From: CAVQGZ01 sp963714455
GTDB lineage: Bacteria; Actinomycetota; Actinomycetes; Jiangellales; Jiangellaceae
Direction: 5' to 3'
Length of the DNA stretch: 64,000 nt
Assembly (NCBI GenBank): GCA_963714455.1
Contig: CAVQON010000017.1
Coordinates: forward strand, 62,001 to 126,000
A program made the position numbers and the translations under genes. The notes under the pieces were generated by a model that saw only the letters and a program-made list of their open reading frames with translations, was not told where the DNA came from and searched no databases. Below are positions 62,892-64,000 of this stretch, in pieces (within the stretch, counting starts at the first letter, position 1; each line of letters starts with the position of its first letter).

Positions 62892-64000
62892 GCGCTCCAC
62901 CGACGGTGCAGGCCACACCCGCCGCGCCGCAACCGGAAGCAACGCCACCCAAGGTCCGTTCGCCGCTGTGGGACACCGCGCTGGTCACCTTCCTCTCGTT
63001 CGTGCTGGCGCTGGCGATCGGGGGCGTGCTCATCGCGGTCTCCGACCCGGACGTCGCGGAGGCGGCCGGCTACTTCTTCGCCCAGCCGATGGACACCCTG
63101 TCCGCGGCGTGGGACAGCGTGGCCGGCGCCTACCTGGCCCTCTTCCAGGGCGCGGTCTACGACACGTCGGCGAGCACCCTTCAGGCGGCCATCCGCCCGC
63201 TCACCGAGACCTTGACGGTGGCTGCGCCGTTGATCGTCGCCGGGCTCGCTGTGGCGCTGCCGTTCAAGGCCGGGCTGTTCAACATCGGTGCCGAGGGCCA
63301 GATCATCCTGGGTGCGATCGGGGCGGCGTACGTCGGTTTCGCCTTCTCCCTGCCGTGGGGTGTCCACCTGCTCCTAGCGGTGGTTGCAGCGCTCGTGATG
63401 GGTGCGGCGTGGGGCAGCATCGTCGGCCTGCTCAAGGCCCGCACTGGTGCGCACGAGGTGATCGTCACGATCATGCTCAACTACGTCGCCCGCTTCTTGC
63501 TGGCCTACCTGCTGACGACGACGCTCTTCCAACGGCCCGGCCGCAACGACCCCATCAGTCCGATCGTGGACACCACCGCGCAGTACCCCCTGCTGCTCGG
63601 CGACTGGTCACGACTTCACCTGGGGTTCGTCGTGGCACTGCTGGCGGCCGCGTTCGTGTGGTGGCTGCTGAACCGCAGCGTGCTGGGCTTCCAGTTCCGC
63701 GCGGTCGGTGCGAACCCCAGCGCCGCTCGCACGGCCGGCATCAAGGTGGAGCGCAGCTATGTGCTTGTCATGATGATTGCCGGCGCGCTGGCGGGGCTGG
63801 CCGGGAGCTTTCAGGTGCTGGGAACGGAGAAGGCCTTGTCCGGCGGCATCTCAGCCGGCATCGGGTTCGACGCCATCACCGTGGCGCTGCTGGGCCGGGG
63901 AAGCCCGACGGGCACGGTGCTGGCCGGCATCCTCTTCGGTGGTCTTCGCGCCGGCGGCGTGACGATGCAGGCACGTACTGGGACGCCGATCGACATCGTG
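62888..64000 (+). CDS. Nucleoside ABC transporter permease (3' end outside window)
   Basis: 371 codons visible. After a Pro/Ala-rich cytosolic N-terminus, about eight or more helices; FKAGLFNIGAEGQIILGAIG and VIVTIMLNYVARFLLAYLL are typical of the YufP/branched-chain-type permease of BMP systems. GTG start overlaps the ATPase stop by four bases. A second permease gene is expected just past the window edge. Confidence 0.9.

Overview
The window is chromosomal DNA from a GC-rich actinobacterium. Codon third positions are almost all G or C, GTG starts are frequent, and several genes begin 6-8 bases after a TANNNT -10 box with no room for a leader. Gene content (sucCD-perM-purNH-folD order, PIG-L deacetylase, eukaryotic-type NADP isocitrate dehydrogenase, AbiEi/DUF559 proteins) fits Micrococcales, perhaps an Intrasporangiaceae/Dermatophilaceae relative; the family assignment is inference. 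I saw no rRNA, tRNA, CRISPR array, phage or conventional insertion sequence. Layout: 1-3850 holds a two-gene ABC exporter (one half with a decayed ATP site) and a MerR regulator. 3873-13315 is housekeeping: guaA, a methyltransferase, a glycerophosphodiesterase, a MATE exporter, a PIG-L deacetylase, the helicase pcrA, an M23 endopeptidase and a free-standing cobalamin-binding protein. 13410-25601 is a central-metabolism block: sucC, sucD, perM, purN, purH, folD, DUF3017, mdh and icd, with AbiEi-like/DUF559 genes on either side. The second of these is enclosed by 60-bp inverted repeats. 25780-29628 is an osmoprotectant (OpuC/ProU-type) ABC transporter whose binding protein is encoded convergently beyond a bidirectional terminator. 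29834-32194 is a tightly coupled three-gene operon of unknown purpose: alpha/beta hydrolase, a peptidase S51-like/CysS-tail fusion, and an 80-residue Cys-rich protein. 32266-43951 is a galactoside-utilisation locus: a DeoR-type repressor with galT and galE on one strand, facing a sugar ABC importer (binding protein and two permeases), a GH36 alpha-galactosidase and a GH2 beta-galactosidase on the other. The importer ATPase and galK are not here. 43959-49560 carries CorC/CNNM, trpS, a 2H phosphoesterase lacking a normal start codon, YihY, DUF998 and an SRPBCC protein. 49715-53830 is an accessory zone with heavy decay: a frameshifted SnoaL-like gene, a short Nudix gene, an intact phosphotransferase/MarR divergent pair with a clear operator, then remnants of a small hydrophobic peptide gene, an AraC regulator, an alpha/beta hydrolase and a metallophosphoesterase. 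53894-64000 returns to core genes: an MDR oxidoreductase, sdhCDAB, an M20 amidohydrolase and a BMP-type nucleoside ABC importer that runs off the right edge. How the genes fit together: sucCD, mdh, icd and sdhCDAB cover much of the TCA cycle; guaA, purN, purH and folD serve purine and one-carbon metabolism. The galactoside locus would import oligosaccharides, release galactose and send it into the Leloir pathway. The most unusual signals are the inverted-repeat-flanked DUF559 gene, the overlapping divergent leaderless promoters of merR and guaA, the leaderless mini-ORF coupled to corC, and the graveyard at 52.7-53.8 kb.
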